Assembly (NCBI RefSeq): GCF_000430825.1
Contig: NZ_AUMT01000002.1
Coordinates: forward strand, 124,001-188,000
DNA from: Chryseobacterium daeguense DSM 19388
GTDB lineage: Bacteria; Bacteroidota; Bacteroidia; Flavobacteriales; Weeksellaceae
Direction of reading: 5' to 3'
DNA: 64,000 nt
Shown: positions 35,713 through 46,053 of the stretch, piece after piece
Position numbering within the stretch: position 1 is the stretch's first letter
How the letters are laid out: every line of letters begins with the position of its first letter
Position numbers and translations under genes: made by a program
Notes under the pieces: model-generated
What the model was told of the DNA's origin: nothing
Databases searched by the model: none
What the model saw: only the letters and a program-made list of their open reading frames with translations

Positions 35713-36837
35713 CTACTTTATTATTTTAAAAATCTCATCCACAATCTCTTTTGCCGCATTTGGCTTGGCAAAATATTTAAGATTTTCAGACATTTCTTTT
35801 CTCACACTTTCATTTTCGCAGATTTCTGAAAGTGTATTCCAGAATTTTTCCTGCATTTCAGAGTCTTTTACCATTCTGGCTGCGTTTTTTTCCACCAGAT
35901 TCATGGCGTTTTTTGTTTGATGATCTTCCGCCGCAAAAGGGAAAGGCACCAGTAAAACGGGTTTCTGCGCTACCGCCAGCTCTGAAATGGCAATGGCTCC
36001 CGCCCTTGAAACAATGACATCGGCCGCAGAATAAGCTGTTTCCATGTCTTTGATGAATTCTTTTATTTGAATGGATGATGGAAGTTGGGTGTCGGAAGTT
36101 TTTTTAGCTTCGCTATTTTGGCTTCCAACAATTTCTTCATAATCCAGTTTTCCGGTTTGCCAGATCAATTGATAGCCTTTTTCTTTTAGCTTATCTATAT
36201 TTTCTTTCCAGCCGTTATTCAATGTTCTTGAGCCTAAAGATCCACCAACAGATAAAATTGTCAGTTTATCTTTATCCAGACCCATTTTTTCTTTTGCCTG
36301 AGCTGTTTCCTGCATTCCTGAAACGATACTTGAACGAATCGGGTTACCCAGAAACTTTATTTTTTCAGCCGGAAAACCTTCCACTTTCGGATAGGCTGTG
36401 AATACGGCTTTTGCTTTTTTACTTAAAATTTTATTCGTTACCCCTGCATGTGCATTCTGCTCTTGAATAAAAATAGGAATTCCCAGCTTGCTGGCTTCGT
36501 ACAAGGCCGGCCCGCTTGCAAAACCACCTGTTCCAACCGCAAAATCCGGAGCGAAATTTTTAATGATCTTTTTAGATTTAGATAAACTTTTTAAGATTTT
36601 AAAAGGCAAACCTAAATTTGACAACATATTTCCTCGGTCGATTCCGGCAATGTCGATCCCTTCAATCTTATAGCCGGCCTGCGGAACTTTTTCCATTTCC
36701 ATTTTGCCGTTGGCCCCAATGAACAAAAACTCTGCATCAGGAAATCTTTTTTTGATTTCGTCTGCAATAGCAATGGCCGGGAAGATATGACCTCCTGTAC
36801 CGCCGCCTGATAATAATATTTTTAGTTTTTTGCTCAT
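35713..36837 (-). CDS. murG: UDP-N-acetylglucosamine--N-acetylmuramyl-(pentapeptide) pyrophosphoryl-undecaprenol GlcNAc transferase
   Basis: 374 aa GT-B enzyme with SGGGTGGHIFPAIAIA at the N-terminus, GGSLGSRTLN, and the UDP-GlcNAc site SRAGAIAISELAVAQKP. It makes lipid II from lipid I on the inner membrane face. Confidence 0.96.
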   Translation of the reverse strand: MSKKLKILLSGGGTGGHIFPAIAIADEIKKRFPDAEFLFIGANGKMEMEKVPQAGYKIEGIDIAGIDRGNMLSNLGLPFKILKSLSKSKKIIKNFAPDFAVGTGGFASGPALYEASKLGIPIFIQEQNAHAGVTNKILSKKAKAVFTAYPKVEGFPAEKIKFLGNPIRSSIVSGMQETAQAKEKMGLDKDKLTILSVGGSLGSRTLNNGWKENIDKLKEKGYQLIWQTGKLDYEEIVGSQNSEAKKTSDTQLPSSIQIKEFIKDMETAYSAADVIVSRAGAIAISELAVAQKPVLLVPFPFAAEDHQTKNAMNLVEKNAARMVKDSEMQEKFWNTLSEICENESVRKEMSENLKYFAKPNAAKEIVDEIFKIIK

Positions 36838-36848
36838 TTTATTAAATA

Positions 36849-37091
36849 TTATGCTGTCGGTAAATTCTCAAGTAAGTCAATAAAATCGACATATACCCAA
36901 GCCTCAATTTTATCTTCAATTAGTTTTATTGAGATTTCTCCAACATTATAAACAGAATCATTAAGCTCAATAATTTCTGTAGATTCTAAATTATAAGATT
37001 TCAAAAAATTGATCATCTGTTCGTCGATATCAAATATCGACAAGTCTTCTAAACTTTTGTTGTTAATGAATCTTATTAATTTTATTTCCAT
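36849..37091 (-). CDS. Small hypothetical protein between ftsW and murG
   Basis: 80 aa, acidic, without signal peptide or membrane segment. It starts MEIKLIRFINNKSLED and ends FIDLLENLPTA. It is spaced 12 nt from ftsW and 11 nt from murG, so it is read with the cluster. It is not a standard dcw gene and I recognise no family. Confidence 0.55.
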   Translation of the reverse strand: MEIKLIRFINNKSLEDLSIFDIDEQMINFLKSYNLESTEIIELNDSVYNVGEISIKLIEDKIEAWVYVDFIDLLENLPTA

Positions 37092-37103
37092 TTTGTTATG
37101 GTT

Positions 37104-38342
37104 TTAAGCGATATCGTTAATTTCGGCTACGCTTTGTTTTTTTCCCATTCCTTCTTCATCGTAAATCTGAATTCTTGAGCTTATATTTAAAATAATCCCC
37201 AACTGCAAATATGTTACCAGCATTGATGTTCCGCCATAGCTTATCAATGGCAGCGGCTGTCCGGTTACCGGAATCAGATTTACTGCAACGGCAATATTTA
37301 CAGAGAGTTGTATAAAAATCATCACACCGAGACTGAGAACGAGCAGGGAGCCGAAAAAAGCAGGCATCTTACTGGCTATCATTACAATCCGAATAATCAT
37401 TATTAAATATAAACTTATCAGGAAAGCGGCGCCTATTACGCCATATTCTTCAACTATTACGGCAAAAATAAAGTCGGATGCAGATTGTGGCAGCATTTGT
37501 TTCAATGCACTTTTTCCAGGTCCCATTCCGGTAATTCCACCATGAACAATGGCTGCTTTTGCCTGCATTACCTGATAATTTTTGGCTTTTACACTTTCAT
37601 CATCTACATCGGCTGTTTTTGCTTTGCTTGACGTAAATGTTTCAATACGGCTCATCCATGTATGAACACGGTTTCCGCCAATTAAATTGGTATTTAAAGC
37701 GATCAGTAAGAACATAACAATCGCAATAAATGAAGCAGAAATGAATCCCGCAATATACTTCCAGTGTAACTGCCCGATAACCAAAACAATAACTGAAACC
37801 ATCAGGATCATTAAAGCCGTAGAACCATTATCCTTCGCCACCAATACAAAAACAAGTAAAATAGGCCCGAAAATGTACATAATGTTCTCAATCGGAAGCC
37901 TTTCCCGTGTTATTTTCTTGGTTAAATAACGACACAGGTAAATAACCAGCATTAAAAAAGCAAAGGAGGAAGGCTGAAAAGAGATTGGTGTACCCGGAAT
38001 TTTCAACCATCTGGAAGCACTCGCACCATCTATTGTCTGGCCGGTAAACATGGTGATAACCAGTAAAATAACCATTAAGCCAAGCAAAATGCTGCTGAGC
38101 TTTCCGATATATTCATATTTTACGGTTCCCACTATTCTCATAATTGCCAGACCCAGCAGTACAAAGAACATATGCTTCATTACGTGACCCGTTGTGGTCC
38201 CGTTATTAACAATATATTCCAGGTTTGAACTTGCAGAATATACAGGGAAAATAGAGAAAATGGAGATCACAAGAATGACCATCCAAAGTACTTTATCGCC
38301 CTTCAGAAATTCAAATCTGCTGTCTGTGTCTTGTTCGTTCAT
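37104..38342 (-). CDS. ftsW: FtsW, septal peptidoglycan polymerase (SEDS family)
   Basis: 412 aa with about ten membrane helices and SEDS motifs in SASRWLKIPGTPISFQPS and VTGQPLPLISYGGTS. It polymerises lipid II with the class B PBP FtsI at the septum. A large extracytoplasmic loop (residues about 220-260) is present. Confidence 0.95.
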   Translation of the reverse strand: MNEQDTDSRFEFLKGDKVLWMVILVISIFSIFPVYSASSNLEYIVNNGTTTGHVMKHMFFVLLGLAIMRIVGTVKYEYIGKLSSILLGLMVILLVITMFTGQTIDGASASRWLKIPGTPISFQPSSFAFLMLVIYLCRYLTKKITRERLPIENIMYIFGPILLVFVLVAKDNGSTALMILMVSVIVLVIGQLHWKYIAGFISASFIAIVMFLLIALNTNLIGGNRVHTWMSRIETFTSSKAKTADVDDESVKAKNYQVMQAKAAIVHGGITGMGPGKSALKQMLPQSASDFIFAVIVEEYGVIGAAFLISLYLIMIIRIVMIASKMPAFFGSLLVLSLGVMIFIQLSVNIAVAVNLIPVTGQPLPLISYGGTSMLVTYLQLGIILNISSRIQIYDEEGMGKKQSVAEINDIA

Positions 38343-38424
38343 ACTTTTGTATTCATGTATTGATGTACAATGTATTCATGATAAAAAGGTCATTAATACG
38401 TTAATACATTACTACTTTTTACAA

Positions 38425-39750
38425 TTATTTTAATACCTGCTCCTTAAACTGTTTTCCCCTGTCTTCATAGCTTTTGAATAAATCAAAGCTTGCACAGCAT
38501 GGCGACAATAAAACCGTATCACCATTCTTTGCGAGTGATTTTGAAATCTTCACTGCATCTTCCATGCTTGAGGTATCATAAATAAACTCCTTTTTATCTT
38601 TAAAGAAATCAATAATCTTATGGTTATCAATTCCTAAGCAGACAATTGCTTTTACTTTCTTTTTAACTAAATCCTCAATCTCAGTGTAGTCATTTCCTTT
38701 ATCCAGGCCGCCTACAATCCAGACTGTTGGTGTTTTCATGCTTTCCAGAGCGTAATACGTTGCGTTTACGTTGGTAGCTTTACTGTCATTGATGTATTTT
38801 ACGCCGTCAATTTCTGTTACAAACTCCAGTCGGTGCTCCACCGCCTGGAAAGTCATTAGTGAATTTCTAATGCTTTCATTGTTGATTTCCAATATTTTAC
38901 CCGCAATTGATGCGGCAAGGCTATTGGCAACATTGTGGTTTCCTAAGAGCGATAATTCTTCAATTTTCATGGAAAAATCATCTTTTAATTTTACCTCAAT
39001 TTTATCTTCATTAATAAAACCTCCTTCGGACAATTTTACTTTTGTTGAAAAAGGAATCATTTTCGCTTTGATTTCCAGCTTTTCAAGGATGTTTTTACTC
39101 ATTTCATCATCTTTATTGTAGATAAAGAAATTGTCATTTTCCTGATTTTCAGCTATTCGGAATTTCGCCAGAGCATATTCTTCATAATTGTAATTATACT
39201 GATCCAGATGATCCTGAGACAAATTCAACAATAAAGAAATATAGGGTCTAAAGTTTTGAATATCATCTAACTGGAAAGAGCTAACCTCTAATACATAATA
39301 TTCATAGTTTTCATCAGCAACCTGCTTTGCAAAGCTGTAACCGATGTTTCCTCCCAGACCTACATTTAATCCGTCATTTTTTAAAATATAATAGATTAAT
39401 GAAGTTGTAGTTGTTTTCCCGTTGCTTCCTGTGATTGCGATAATCTTTGCATTCGTAAATTCTGAAGCAAATTCTATTTCAGAAGAAAGCCTGATTCCTT
39501 TCTCATGAATTTTATTAATAATATCTGCTTTCTTCGGGATTCCCGGACTTTTCACAATCCATTCTGCATTGAGGATTCTTTCTTCATCGTGGTTTCCTTC
39601 TTCAAAATCTATTTCATTATCTGTAAGAAACTGCTTATAGTTATCCTTAATGGCTCCTTTGTCTGAAAGAAAAACTTCCAAACCTTGTTTTTTAGCCAAA
39701 TAAGCAGCTCCGCAACCACTTTCACCACCTCCTAAAACAACTATTTTCAT
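38425..39750 (-). CDS. murD: UDP-N-acetylmuramoyl-L-alanine--D-glutamate ligase
   Basis: 441 aa with VLGGGESGCGAAYLA, ATP loop TGSNGKTTTTSL and NDSKATN. It adds D-Glu to UDP-MurNAc-L-Ala. Confidence 0.96.
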   Translation of the reverse strand: MKIVVLGGGESGCGAAYLAKKQGLEVFLSDKGAIKDNYKQFLTDNEIDFEEGNHDEERILNAEWIVKSPGIPKKADIINKIHEKGIRLSSEIEFASEFTNAKIIAITGSNGKTTTTSLIYYILKNDGLNVGLGGNIGYSFAKQVADENYEYYVLEVSSFQLDDIQNFRPYISLLLNLSQDHLDQYNYNYEEYALAKFRIAENQENDNFFIYNKDDEMSKNILEKLEIKAKMIPFSTKVKLSEGGFINEDKIEVKLKDDFSMKIEELSLLGNHNVANSLAASIAGKILEINNESIRNSLMTFQAVEHRLEFVTEIDGVKYINDSKATNVNATYYALESMKTPTVWIVGGLDKGNDYTEIEDLVKKKVKAIVCLGIDNHKIIDFFKDKKEFIYDTSSMEDAVKISKSLAKNGDTVLLSPCCASFDLFKSYEDRGKQFKEQVLK

Positions 39751-39755
39751 ATTAA

Positions 39756-39836
39756 TAAAAATTAAAAGATTTAGAGATTAAGAAATTCAGTAGAGATCGT
39801 AATTTATTAATCTCTAAATTTCTGAATTTTTAATCC
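39756..39836. repeat. AT-rich intergenic repeat, copy B (mraY-murD spacer)
   Basis: AAAAGATTTAGAGATTAAGAAATT and its inverted counterpart TTAATCTCTAAATTTCTGAATT lie in the spacer; same family as copies A and C. Confidence 0.45.
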
Positions 39837-39842
39837 TATTTT

Positions 39843-41084
39843 TTATCTCATTTTTAATGTAATAAGACATATAATTGCCAACATAACCCCTATGATTATC
39901 ATTCTGTTGACGATTTTGCTTTCATGAAAACCGCCCTTCTGATAATGATGGTGTAATGGTGACATTCTGAATAATCTATTGTTTTGAGCATATTCCAGCC
40001 CGAATTTTCTTTTTCTATATTTAAATACAATTACCTGCAGCACTACAGACAGGTTTTCTATTAAAAATATTCCGCATAAAACGGGGATCAGCAATTCTTT
40101 TCTTAAAATAATCGCCAACACAGCAATTACACCACCCAGCATTAAACTCCCTGTATCTCCCATGAAAACCTGTGCCGGATAGGTATTATACCAGAAAAAT
40201 CCGATCACTGCACCCACCATTGCGACCACAAATATGGTGGTTTCACCCATGTTTGGAAGGAACATAATGTTCAGATAATCAGCGAAAATGATATTTCCGG
40301 ACAAGTAGGCAAACAAGCCAAGCGTCAATAAGATGACTGTGCTTGTCCCTGCCGCAAGCCCGTCAATCCCGTCTGTGATATTCGCTCCGTTTGAAACAGC
40401 CGTTACAATGAAAATTACAATCGGGATAAAAACAATCCAAGCCCATTCATGTGCATCTTTATCGTTCATCCAGAAAAGGATTCCACTGTAGTCAAACTCG
40501 TTATTTTTAGCAAAAGGGACAGTAGAAACGGTAATTTTTTCTGTAGGCATAAAATTCTGCTCAACATTATTTCTGTTCACCACTTTTGCATCTGCATATT
40601 TTCTTTTAACGGTAATGTCAGGGTGAAAATACATTGTAACTCCGACAATTAACCCTAAACCGACCTGTCCTACAATCTTGAATTTACCACTTAATCCGTC
40701 TTTATTTTTTTTGATTTTCTTTAAATAATCATCCAGAAAACCGATGGCTCCCATCCAGATAACCGAAACAATGAGAAGCACAATATACACATTGGTAATT
40801 CTCGTAAACAGGAGCACAGGAATCAGAGTAGCAATGATGATGATAAGACCTCCCATGGTAGGAGTTCCTTCTTTTTGCTTTTGCCCGTCTAACCCCAGAT
40901 CACGGACTAGTTCTCCCATTTGTTTGGCTCTCAGATAGTTGATAATTCTTTTTCCAAAAATAAGAGCAATCGTTAATGAGAAAAGCACCGCGATCCCAGC
41001 TCGGAAAGAGATGTACTTCAACATTCCCAATCCGGGTATGTGGATTCCGTGGCTTGTTAAATATTCGTATAGATAGTATAACAT
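39843..41084 (-). CDS. mraY: Phospho-N-acetylmuramoyl-pentapeptide transferase
   Basis: 413 aa, ten membrane helices, with catalytic motifs [21 protein letters not shown] and [12 protein letters not shown]. It transfers phospho-MurNAc-pentapeptide to undecaprenyl phosphate (lipid I). A longer soluble loop around residues 165-220 is typical of Bacteroidota MraY. Confidence 0.96.
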   Translation of the reverse strand: MLYYLYEYLTSHGIHIPGLGMLKYISFRAGIAVLFSLTIALIFGKRIINYLRAKQMGELVRDLGLDGQKQKEGTPTMGGLIIIIATLIPVLLFTRITNVYIVLLIVSVIWMGAIGFLDDYLKKIKKNKDGLSGKFKIVGQVGLGLIVGVTMYFHPDITVKRKYADAKVVNRNNVEQNFMPTEKITVSTVPFAKNNEFDYSGILFWMNDKDAHEWAWIVFIPIVIFIVTAVSNGANITDGIDGLAAGTSTVILLTLGLFAYLSGNIIFADYLNIMFLPNMGETTIFVVAMVGAVIGFFWYNTYPAQVFMGDTGSLMLGGVIAVLAIILRKELLIPVLCGIFLIENLSVVLQVIVFKYRKRKFGLEYAQNNRLFRMSPLHHHYQKGGFHESKIVNRMIIIGVMLAIICLITLKMR

Positions 41085-41097
41085 TTCCTATTTAATT

Positions 41098-41170
41098 TAA
41101 AGATTAAGAAATTAAGCTATTTAGAAATTCGTAATGTCTTAATCTCTGAATTTCTAAATTTTTAATTTAT
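41098..41170. repeat. AT-rich intergenic repeat, copy C (murE-mraY spacer)
   Basis: AAAGATTAAGAAATTAAG and CTTAATCTCTGAATTTCTAAATT occur in inverted arrangement; third member of the family in this cluster. Confidence 0.45.
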
Positions 41171-41172
41171 TT

Positions 41173-42633
41173 TTACTTACTCATTAATTTCCAAAGCTCA
41201 TTGATCGTTTCTTTGTCGTCAAAATGATGTTTCACACCATTAATCTCCTGATAGGTTTCGTGTCCTTTGCCGGCTACGAGAACAATATCCTTAGGTTCTG
41301 CAAACTTTATCGCCATTTTTATGGCTTCTTTTCTATCCGGAATTGAAGTGTATTTGCTGAAGTTCTGAGGTTCAACGCCTGCTTCAATTTCTTTTATAAT
41401 CGCTGCCGGATCTTCCGTTCTTGGGTTGTCCGAAGTTATAATTGCCAGTGTAGACTTTTTCGTGGCAATATTTCCCATTTCAGGTCTTTTTGAGTGATCT
41501 CTGTCACCTCCGCATCCGAAAACTGTGATTAATCTTTCGTTTTTTGTTCTGATGTCATTGATGCTGTCCAAGATGTTTTCCAAAGCATCAGGAGTATGCG
41601 CATAATCTACGATGAAGAAAATTCCGCCATCGGATTTGAAGGTCTCAAACCTTCCGGAAACTCTTTTCAGCTGACTGATGGCCTGTAAAATTTCATCCTG
41701 TTCAAAACCAAGCTCAGAAGCAATTCCGAACACCAATAAAAGATTGTAAACATTGAATTTTCCGGTCAATGTTGTCCAGAATTCTTTTCCGTTGAAATTC
41801 AAAAGCATTCCGTTGAAATCAACTTCCAGTAATCTTCCGTGAAAATCTGCCATGGTTTTCAAAGCATAAGACCTTTTCGCAGCTTTTGTGTTTTGAAGCA
41901 TGACATTTCCGTTTTTATCATCTACGTTGGTGATGGCAACGGCTGTATCTTCCAGCTGATCAAAAAATCTTTTCTTCGTTTTTAAATATTCATCGAAGGT
42001 TTTATGATAATCTAAATGATCATGGGTAAGGTTGGTAAAACCTGCGATTTTAAAATGAAGCCCTTCAATTCTGTTTTGAGCAATTCCGTGCGAGCTCACT
42101 TCCATGAAAGCGAAATCACAGCCCTCTTCAACAGCCTGCGCCAAAATTTTGTTAATGGTAATCACGTCCGGGGTTGTATGTGTTGCAGGAATTACCTTTT
42201 CTCCGATTCTGATTTCAACGGTAGAAAGTAAAGCAGAATCGTAGCCCAAGTTTTTAAATACATCAAAAAGAAGAGTGGAAACAGACGTTTTTCCGTTGGT
42301 TCCTGTAACTCCGATCAGTTTTAATTTTTCAGAAGGATTTCCGTAGAAATTAGAGGCTAATTGTCCTAAAGCTTTAGATGAATCTTTTACTTTAATGTAA
42401 GTAACGTTATCATTTAAATTTTCCGGAAATTCTTCACAGACGATTGCTACTGTGCCTTTTTCCACTGAAGATGCAATAAATGAATGTCCATCCACAACCG
42501 TTCCTTTCATTGCGATATACAAGGAGCCTTCCGTAACCTTTCTGCTGTCGAAAACCAATTCTGAAACCTCACGGCTGTCATCGCCATGAATTTCTAAAAC
42601 CGGAATTCTTTTTAATAATTCAATTAATTGCAT
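41173..42633 (-). CDS. murE: UDP-N-acetylmuramoyl-L-alanyl-D-glutamate--2,6-diaminopimelate ligase
   Basis: 486 aa from ATG 42631-42633 (MQLIELLKRIPVLEI); an in-frame TTG 24 nt upstream would add a basic octapeptide and is less likely. ATP loop TGTNGKTSVST, and the DNPR motif (TSDNPRTEDP) that marks meso-diaminopimelate specificity, so the peptidoglycan should be mDAP type. Confidence 0.95.
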   Translation of the reverse strand: MQLIELLKRIPVLEIHGDDSREVSELVFDSRKVTEGSLYIAMKGTVVDGHSFIASSVEKGTVAIVCEEFPENLNDNVTYIKVKDSSKALGQLASNFYGNPSEKLKLIGVTGTNGKTSVSTLLFDVFKNLGYDSALLSTVEIRIGEKVIPATHTTPDVITINKILAQAVEEGCDFAFMEVSSHGIAQNRIEGLHFKIAGFTNLTHDHLDYHKTFDEYLKTKKRFFDQLEDTAVAITNVDDKNGNVMLQNTKAAKRSYALKTMADFHGRLLEVDFNGMLLNFNGKEFWTTLTGKFNVYNLLLVFGIASELGFEQDEILQAISQLKRVSGRFETFKSDGGIFFIVDYAHTPDALENILDSINDIRTKNERLITVFGCGGDRDHSKRPEMGNIATKKSTLAIITSDNPRTEDPAAIIKEIEAGVEPQNFSKYTSIPDRKEAIKMAIKFAEPKDIVLVAGKGHETYQEINGVKHHFDDKETINELWKLMSK

Positions 42634-42702
42634 TCTTTTTCTTTTTCTGCTCCACAAGTTTTACTTATGGCTATTGATATTGAACCCTTCGGGTTCTCTA
42701 GT

Positions 42703-44694
42703 TTAATTCTGCAGAGACAAATAAATTCTCTGATTTTTACTTATCGTGGTGCCTTCCAGCGGGAACTGTTCTTTTATTCTTCCCACTCCTTTATAGTCGA
42801 CACGGTAGCCCAGATTTTCCAATTGCGGGATTACGTTTTTCCCGATTAATCCTACTACGCTTGGCATCTGCTTATTATTTACTGCTATTTTTACATTAGG
42901 CTCAACCATTTTATTAAGGTTTACCTTTTTGTCTACAAGCATTTCTTTTTCAATATTTTGTGGTGTTTTCAGGAATGTTTTTCCTGCAATTTCCTTAAAC
43001 ACCGGCGCGGAAACTGTTCCTCCGTAAAATCCTTTTGCAGTATTTGGTTCGCTGATCATCACGTAGCATGTAAACTTCGGATTATCAGCAGGATAGAAGC
43101 CTGCAAAAGATGCCCGATACTTCATGGGACCAGGAAGCCAGTATTCAAATCTTGCGGTTCCTGTTTTTCCTGCCATTTTTAGATTCGGAGTGAAAATGCT
43201 TTTTCCTGTTCCTTTTTCTACGGCTTTTGTCAAGGCACTGGTCATCATTTTAATTGCCTTTTCGGAAGCCATTTTTTTAACAATTACTTCAGGTTTTGCA
43301 CTGTACATTACCTTTCCATCCTTCATAATTTTATCGATGAATAAAGGCTTAAGCATTTTTCCTCGATTCGCAACACCGTTGTAGAACGTTGTCAGTTGTA
43401 ATAAATTGATGTTTGATGAATATCCGTAGGCAATTGATGCCAGTGTAGCAGCGTTCCATCTTTTATTTTCCGGTGTTACGATTTTCGGTTTTGTGATTCC
43501 CGGTAGCTCGATGTTCATTTTATCAAATAATTTCCATCTTTTTAAATGATCAAGAAAAATCTGTGGCTTATCGGCATAATATTTTGTGATTAATTTTGCC
43601 GTTCCTACGTTGCTTGATTTTGCTAAAACATCGCTGATATCGTACGTTCCGCCACCGTGGCCGTCAGAAATCCTTTGTTTTGCATATACCCAGACTCCGT
43701 TTCCAACATTTACAGTTGTATTTTCATCGATGAACCCATCATCCATTGCCGCCAGCAGGGAAATTGTTTTAAAAGTTGATCCCGGTTCGATATTATCTTT
43801 TAAGGCATAATTGTAAGAATCTTCATATTCGCCCTCATCGGTTCTTCTTAGATTAACCATCGCACGTACCTTTCCGGTTTCCACTTCCATGACAATCACG
43901 GTTCCGTGCTTTGCTTCAAAATTAATCAGCTGTTTTTCTAAAGCCGAATGTGCAATATCCTGAATTCTAAGGTCTAATGTAGTGTATACATCTTCTCCGT
44001 CAACCGGTTCCTGAACCTTCCAGTAATCAATTGGTTTCCATTGAGATGAGTTGATTCTCTGCTCTAATCTTTTTCCGTCTGTTCCTCTTAAATATTTTGA
44101 GAAAGCACCTTCAAGTCCGGAGCTGTAAACTCCGTTATCCATTCCGATAGTTCCTGCCCCGATTTCAGAGGTGGCCAGTTCCCGCTTATAATTTCTGTCA
44201 ACAATGAAACCGCCTTTGTTTTTACCCCTTTTAAAGATCGGGAATTTGCGGATTCTGTCATATTGGTCGAAATCCAGCCCTTTTACCAAAGTATAATACT
44301 GGTTTTTCTTTTTTCTCTGCTCGTCAAACTTCTTTCTGAATTCTCCTCTTGATTTTCCGAACATTTTGCTTAAAGAATCTGTTAAAGCACCAATATTGTT
44401 GGTGTAAACAGTATCTTTCATCGTTTTGAAATCCAGATAAATATCGTAACGCATTACCGTAGTGGCCAGAATAGAGCCATCCGAAGCGAAAAGATTTCCG
44501 CGGGCAGCCTTCAGTGTGGCTTCACGATAGTTTTTATTAATGTAATCGTCCTTAATTTCCTGGACATTAGTGTTTTGAAGAATCACAATTCTGGTCAGAA
44601 ACAGGACAAACACGCACAAAGCTACCACTGCAAAGAGGTAGCCCCAACGTAATGTTTTCTTACGCTTGTTATCGTATTCATTTTGCTTTTGCAT
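42703..44694 (-). CDS. ftsI: Class B penicillin-binding protein (FtsI/PBP3) with C-terminal PASTA domain
   Basis: 663 aa: one N-terminal membrane helix (YLFAVVALCVFVLFLTRIVIL), pedestal domain, and transpeptidase domain with SxxK in EPGSTFKTI, SxN (SSN in AKSSNVGTAK) and KTGT. A single PASTA domain forms the C-terminus (QMPSVVGLIGKNV onward). It cross-links septal peptidoglycan with FtsW. It overlaps ftsL by 17 nt. Confidence 0.94.
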   Translation of the reverse strand: MQKQNEYDNKRKKTLRWGYLFAVVALCVFVLFLTRIVILQNTNVQEIKDDYINKNYREATLKAARGNLFASDGSILATTVMRYDIYLDFKTMKDTVYTNNIGALTDSLSKMFGKSRGEFRKKFDEQRKKKNQYYTLVKGLDFDQYDRIRKFPIFKRGKNKGGFIVDRNYKRELATSEIGAGTIGMDNGVYSSGLEGAFSKYLRGTDGKRLEQRINSSQWKPIDYWKVQEPVDGEDVYTTLDLRIQDIAHSALEKQLINFEAKHGTVIVMEVETGKVRAMVNLRRTDEGEYEDSYNYALKDNIEPGSTFKTISLLAAMDDGFIDENTTVNVGNGVWVYAKQRISDGHGGGTYDISDVLAKSSNVGTAKLITKYYADKPQIFLDHLKRWKLFDKMNIELPGITKPKIVTPENKRWNAATLASIAYGYSSNINLLQLTTFYNGVANRGKMLKPLFIDKIMKDGKVMYSAKPEVIVKKMASEKAIKMMTSALTKAVEKGTGKSIFTPNLKMAGKTGTARFEYWLPGPMKYRASFAGFYPADNPKFTCYVMISEPNTAKGFYGGTVSAPVFKEIAGKTFLKTPQNIEKEMLVDKKVNLNKMVEPNVKIAVNNKQMPSVVGLIGKNVIPQLENLGYRVDYKGVGRIKEQFPLEGTTISKNQRIYLSLQN

Positions 44695-45043
44695 CTGTAC
44701 TGTCCAGTTTTATTAGCAGTTTATGAGGATGGTTTTCCAGGGTCATTAATGAATCCTTGGCCACTTCTTTCCCCAGTTGAGATTCCATTTTTACTTTGAT
44801 CAGCTTACTTTGTGCGTAAGCGTTTCGGGATTTATATTCTTCCGTTTCTTCTTTTAAAGCGTTAACGATTTTAATTTTTTTATTAACCAGATGGTTACTG
44901 TAAATCATGGCCATCATTAAAACAAACAACAAGAGAAAATACTTGTAATGTACTTTGATCTCATCACGATTCAGGAAATTTCCTTTTATAATATCTATAA
45001 AAGTAAGCTTCTTCTGAGGGCGATATGTTGTTCTTTTTGCCAT
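44678..45043 (-). CDS. ftsL: FtsL-like cell division protein
   Basis: 121 aa from ATG 45041-45043 (MAKRTTYRPQKK). A basic cytoplasmic tail precedes one membrane helix (YFLLLFVLMMAMIYSNHLV), followed by a coiled-coil segment (ALKEETEEYKSRNAYAQSKL). Identity rests mostly on topology and position between rsmH and ftsI, as FtsL sequences vary greatly. Confidence 0.82.
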   Translation of the reverse strand: MAKRTTYRPQKKLTFIDIIKGNFLNRDEIKVHYKYFLLLFVLMMAMIYSNHLVNKKIKIVNALKEETEEYKSRNAYAQSKLIKVKMESQLGKEVAKDSLMTLENHPHKLLIKLDSTDAKAK

Positions 45044-45111
45044 TTGTTTTTTGTTGGTGGTTGTTTGTTGCTTGTTGTCAGATCTAAAAACTAACAACTA
45101 TCAACCAAAAA

Positions 45112-46005
45112 CTATACTTTTATTCCTGTTCTCATCTTAGCACTTCTGGCTCTTGAGTTTTCTTCAATTTCCTTGTCATCAGGAATGATTGCTTTACTCT
45201 TTACCAGCTCGAATGCTTTTTTATAATTTCCGTAAATGTCTCTTTCGGGTTCACCTTCAAACATTCCGTTTTTCAAAAATCTTTTTACCAGCCTGTCTTC
45301 CAGGGAATGGTAAGAAATTACCACCAGCCTGCCTCCAGGTTTTAAAACATTATAAGCCTGAACCAGCATTTCCTTTAACACTTCAAGCTCCTGATTTACC
45401 TCGATTCTGATGGCCTGGAACAACTGGGCATAAAACTTATTCACTTTATGCGGAGGAAGATAATTGAACAATTTTTTCAGATTTTCCGTAGTTTCAATGC
45501 TTTTTGTTTTTCTGTGATGAACGATGTCCCGCGCTAATTTTCTTGCTTCTCTCAGTTCACCATAATAATAAAAAATATCCGCCAGCTGCTCTTCATCATA
45601 ATCATTGATCACCCTTTTTGCATCAAGCCCCTGCATAACATTCATCCTCATATCCAAAGGTGCATTGCTTCTTGTGGAAAACCCTCTGTCTGCTTCATCA
45701 AACTGGTGAGAAGAGACTCCCAAGTCTGCTAAAACACCGTCAATCTGAGAAATTCCATACATTAGCAATGAATTTTCCAGGAACCTGAAATTCTGATTGA
45801 TTAATGTAAATCTCGGGTCATCAATTGTATTTTTAAGAGCATCTAAATCCTGATCAAAGCTGAACAACCTCCCTTTATCTGAAAGCCTGCTCAAAATCTC
45901 CCTTGAATGGCCACCGCCACCAAAAGTGCAGTCTACATATATTCCGTCTGGATTCGTCACCAAATCATCTACACTCTGCTTCAACAAAACGGGGTTATGA
46001 TACAT
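45112..46005 (-). CDS. rsmH: 16S rRNA (cytosine(1402)-N(4))-methyltransferase
   Basis: 297 aa with HNPVLLKQSVD at the N-terminus, the SAM site YVDCTFGGGGHS, and LADLGVSSHQFDEADRGFS. It methylates C1402 of 16S rRNA. Second gene of the dcw operon. Confidence 0.96.
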   Translation of the reverse strand: MYHNPVLLKQSVDDLVTNPDGIYVDCTFGGGGHSREILSRLSDKGRLFSFDQDLDALKNTIDDPRFTLINQNFRFLENSLLMYGISQIDGVLADLGVSSHQFDEADRGFSTRSNAPLDMRMNVMQGLDAKRVINDYDEEQLADIFYYYGELREARKLARDIVHHRKTKSIETTENLKKLFNYLPPHKVNKFYAQLFQAIRIEVNQELEVLKEMLVQAYNVLKPGGRLVVISYHSLEDRLVKRFLKNGMFEGEPERDIYGNYKKAFELVKSKAIIPDDKEIEENSRARSAKMRTGIKV

Positions 46006-46053
46006 GTTTAAGTTGTGTTTTTTCTCGCTCTTTTATTAATTTAAAATCGCGCG

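Noticed and set aside
42634..42657. Upstream TTG start for murE
   Set aside because: Adds only a basic octapeptide; the ATG at 42633 gives the typical MurE N-terminus.
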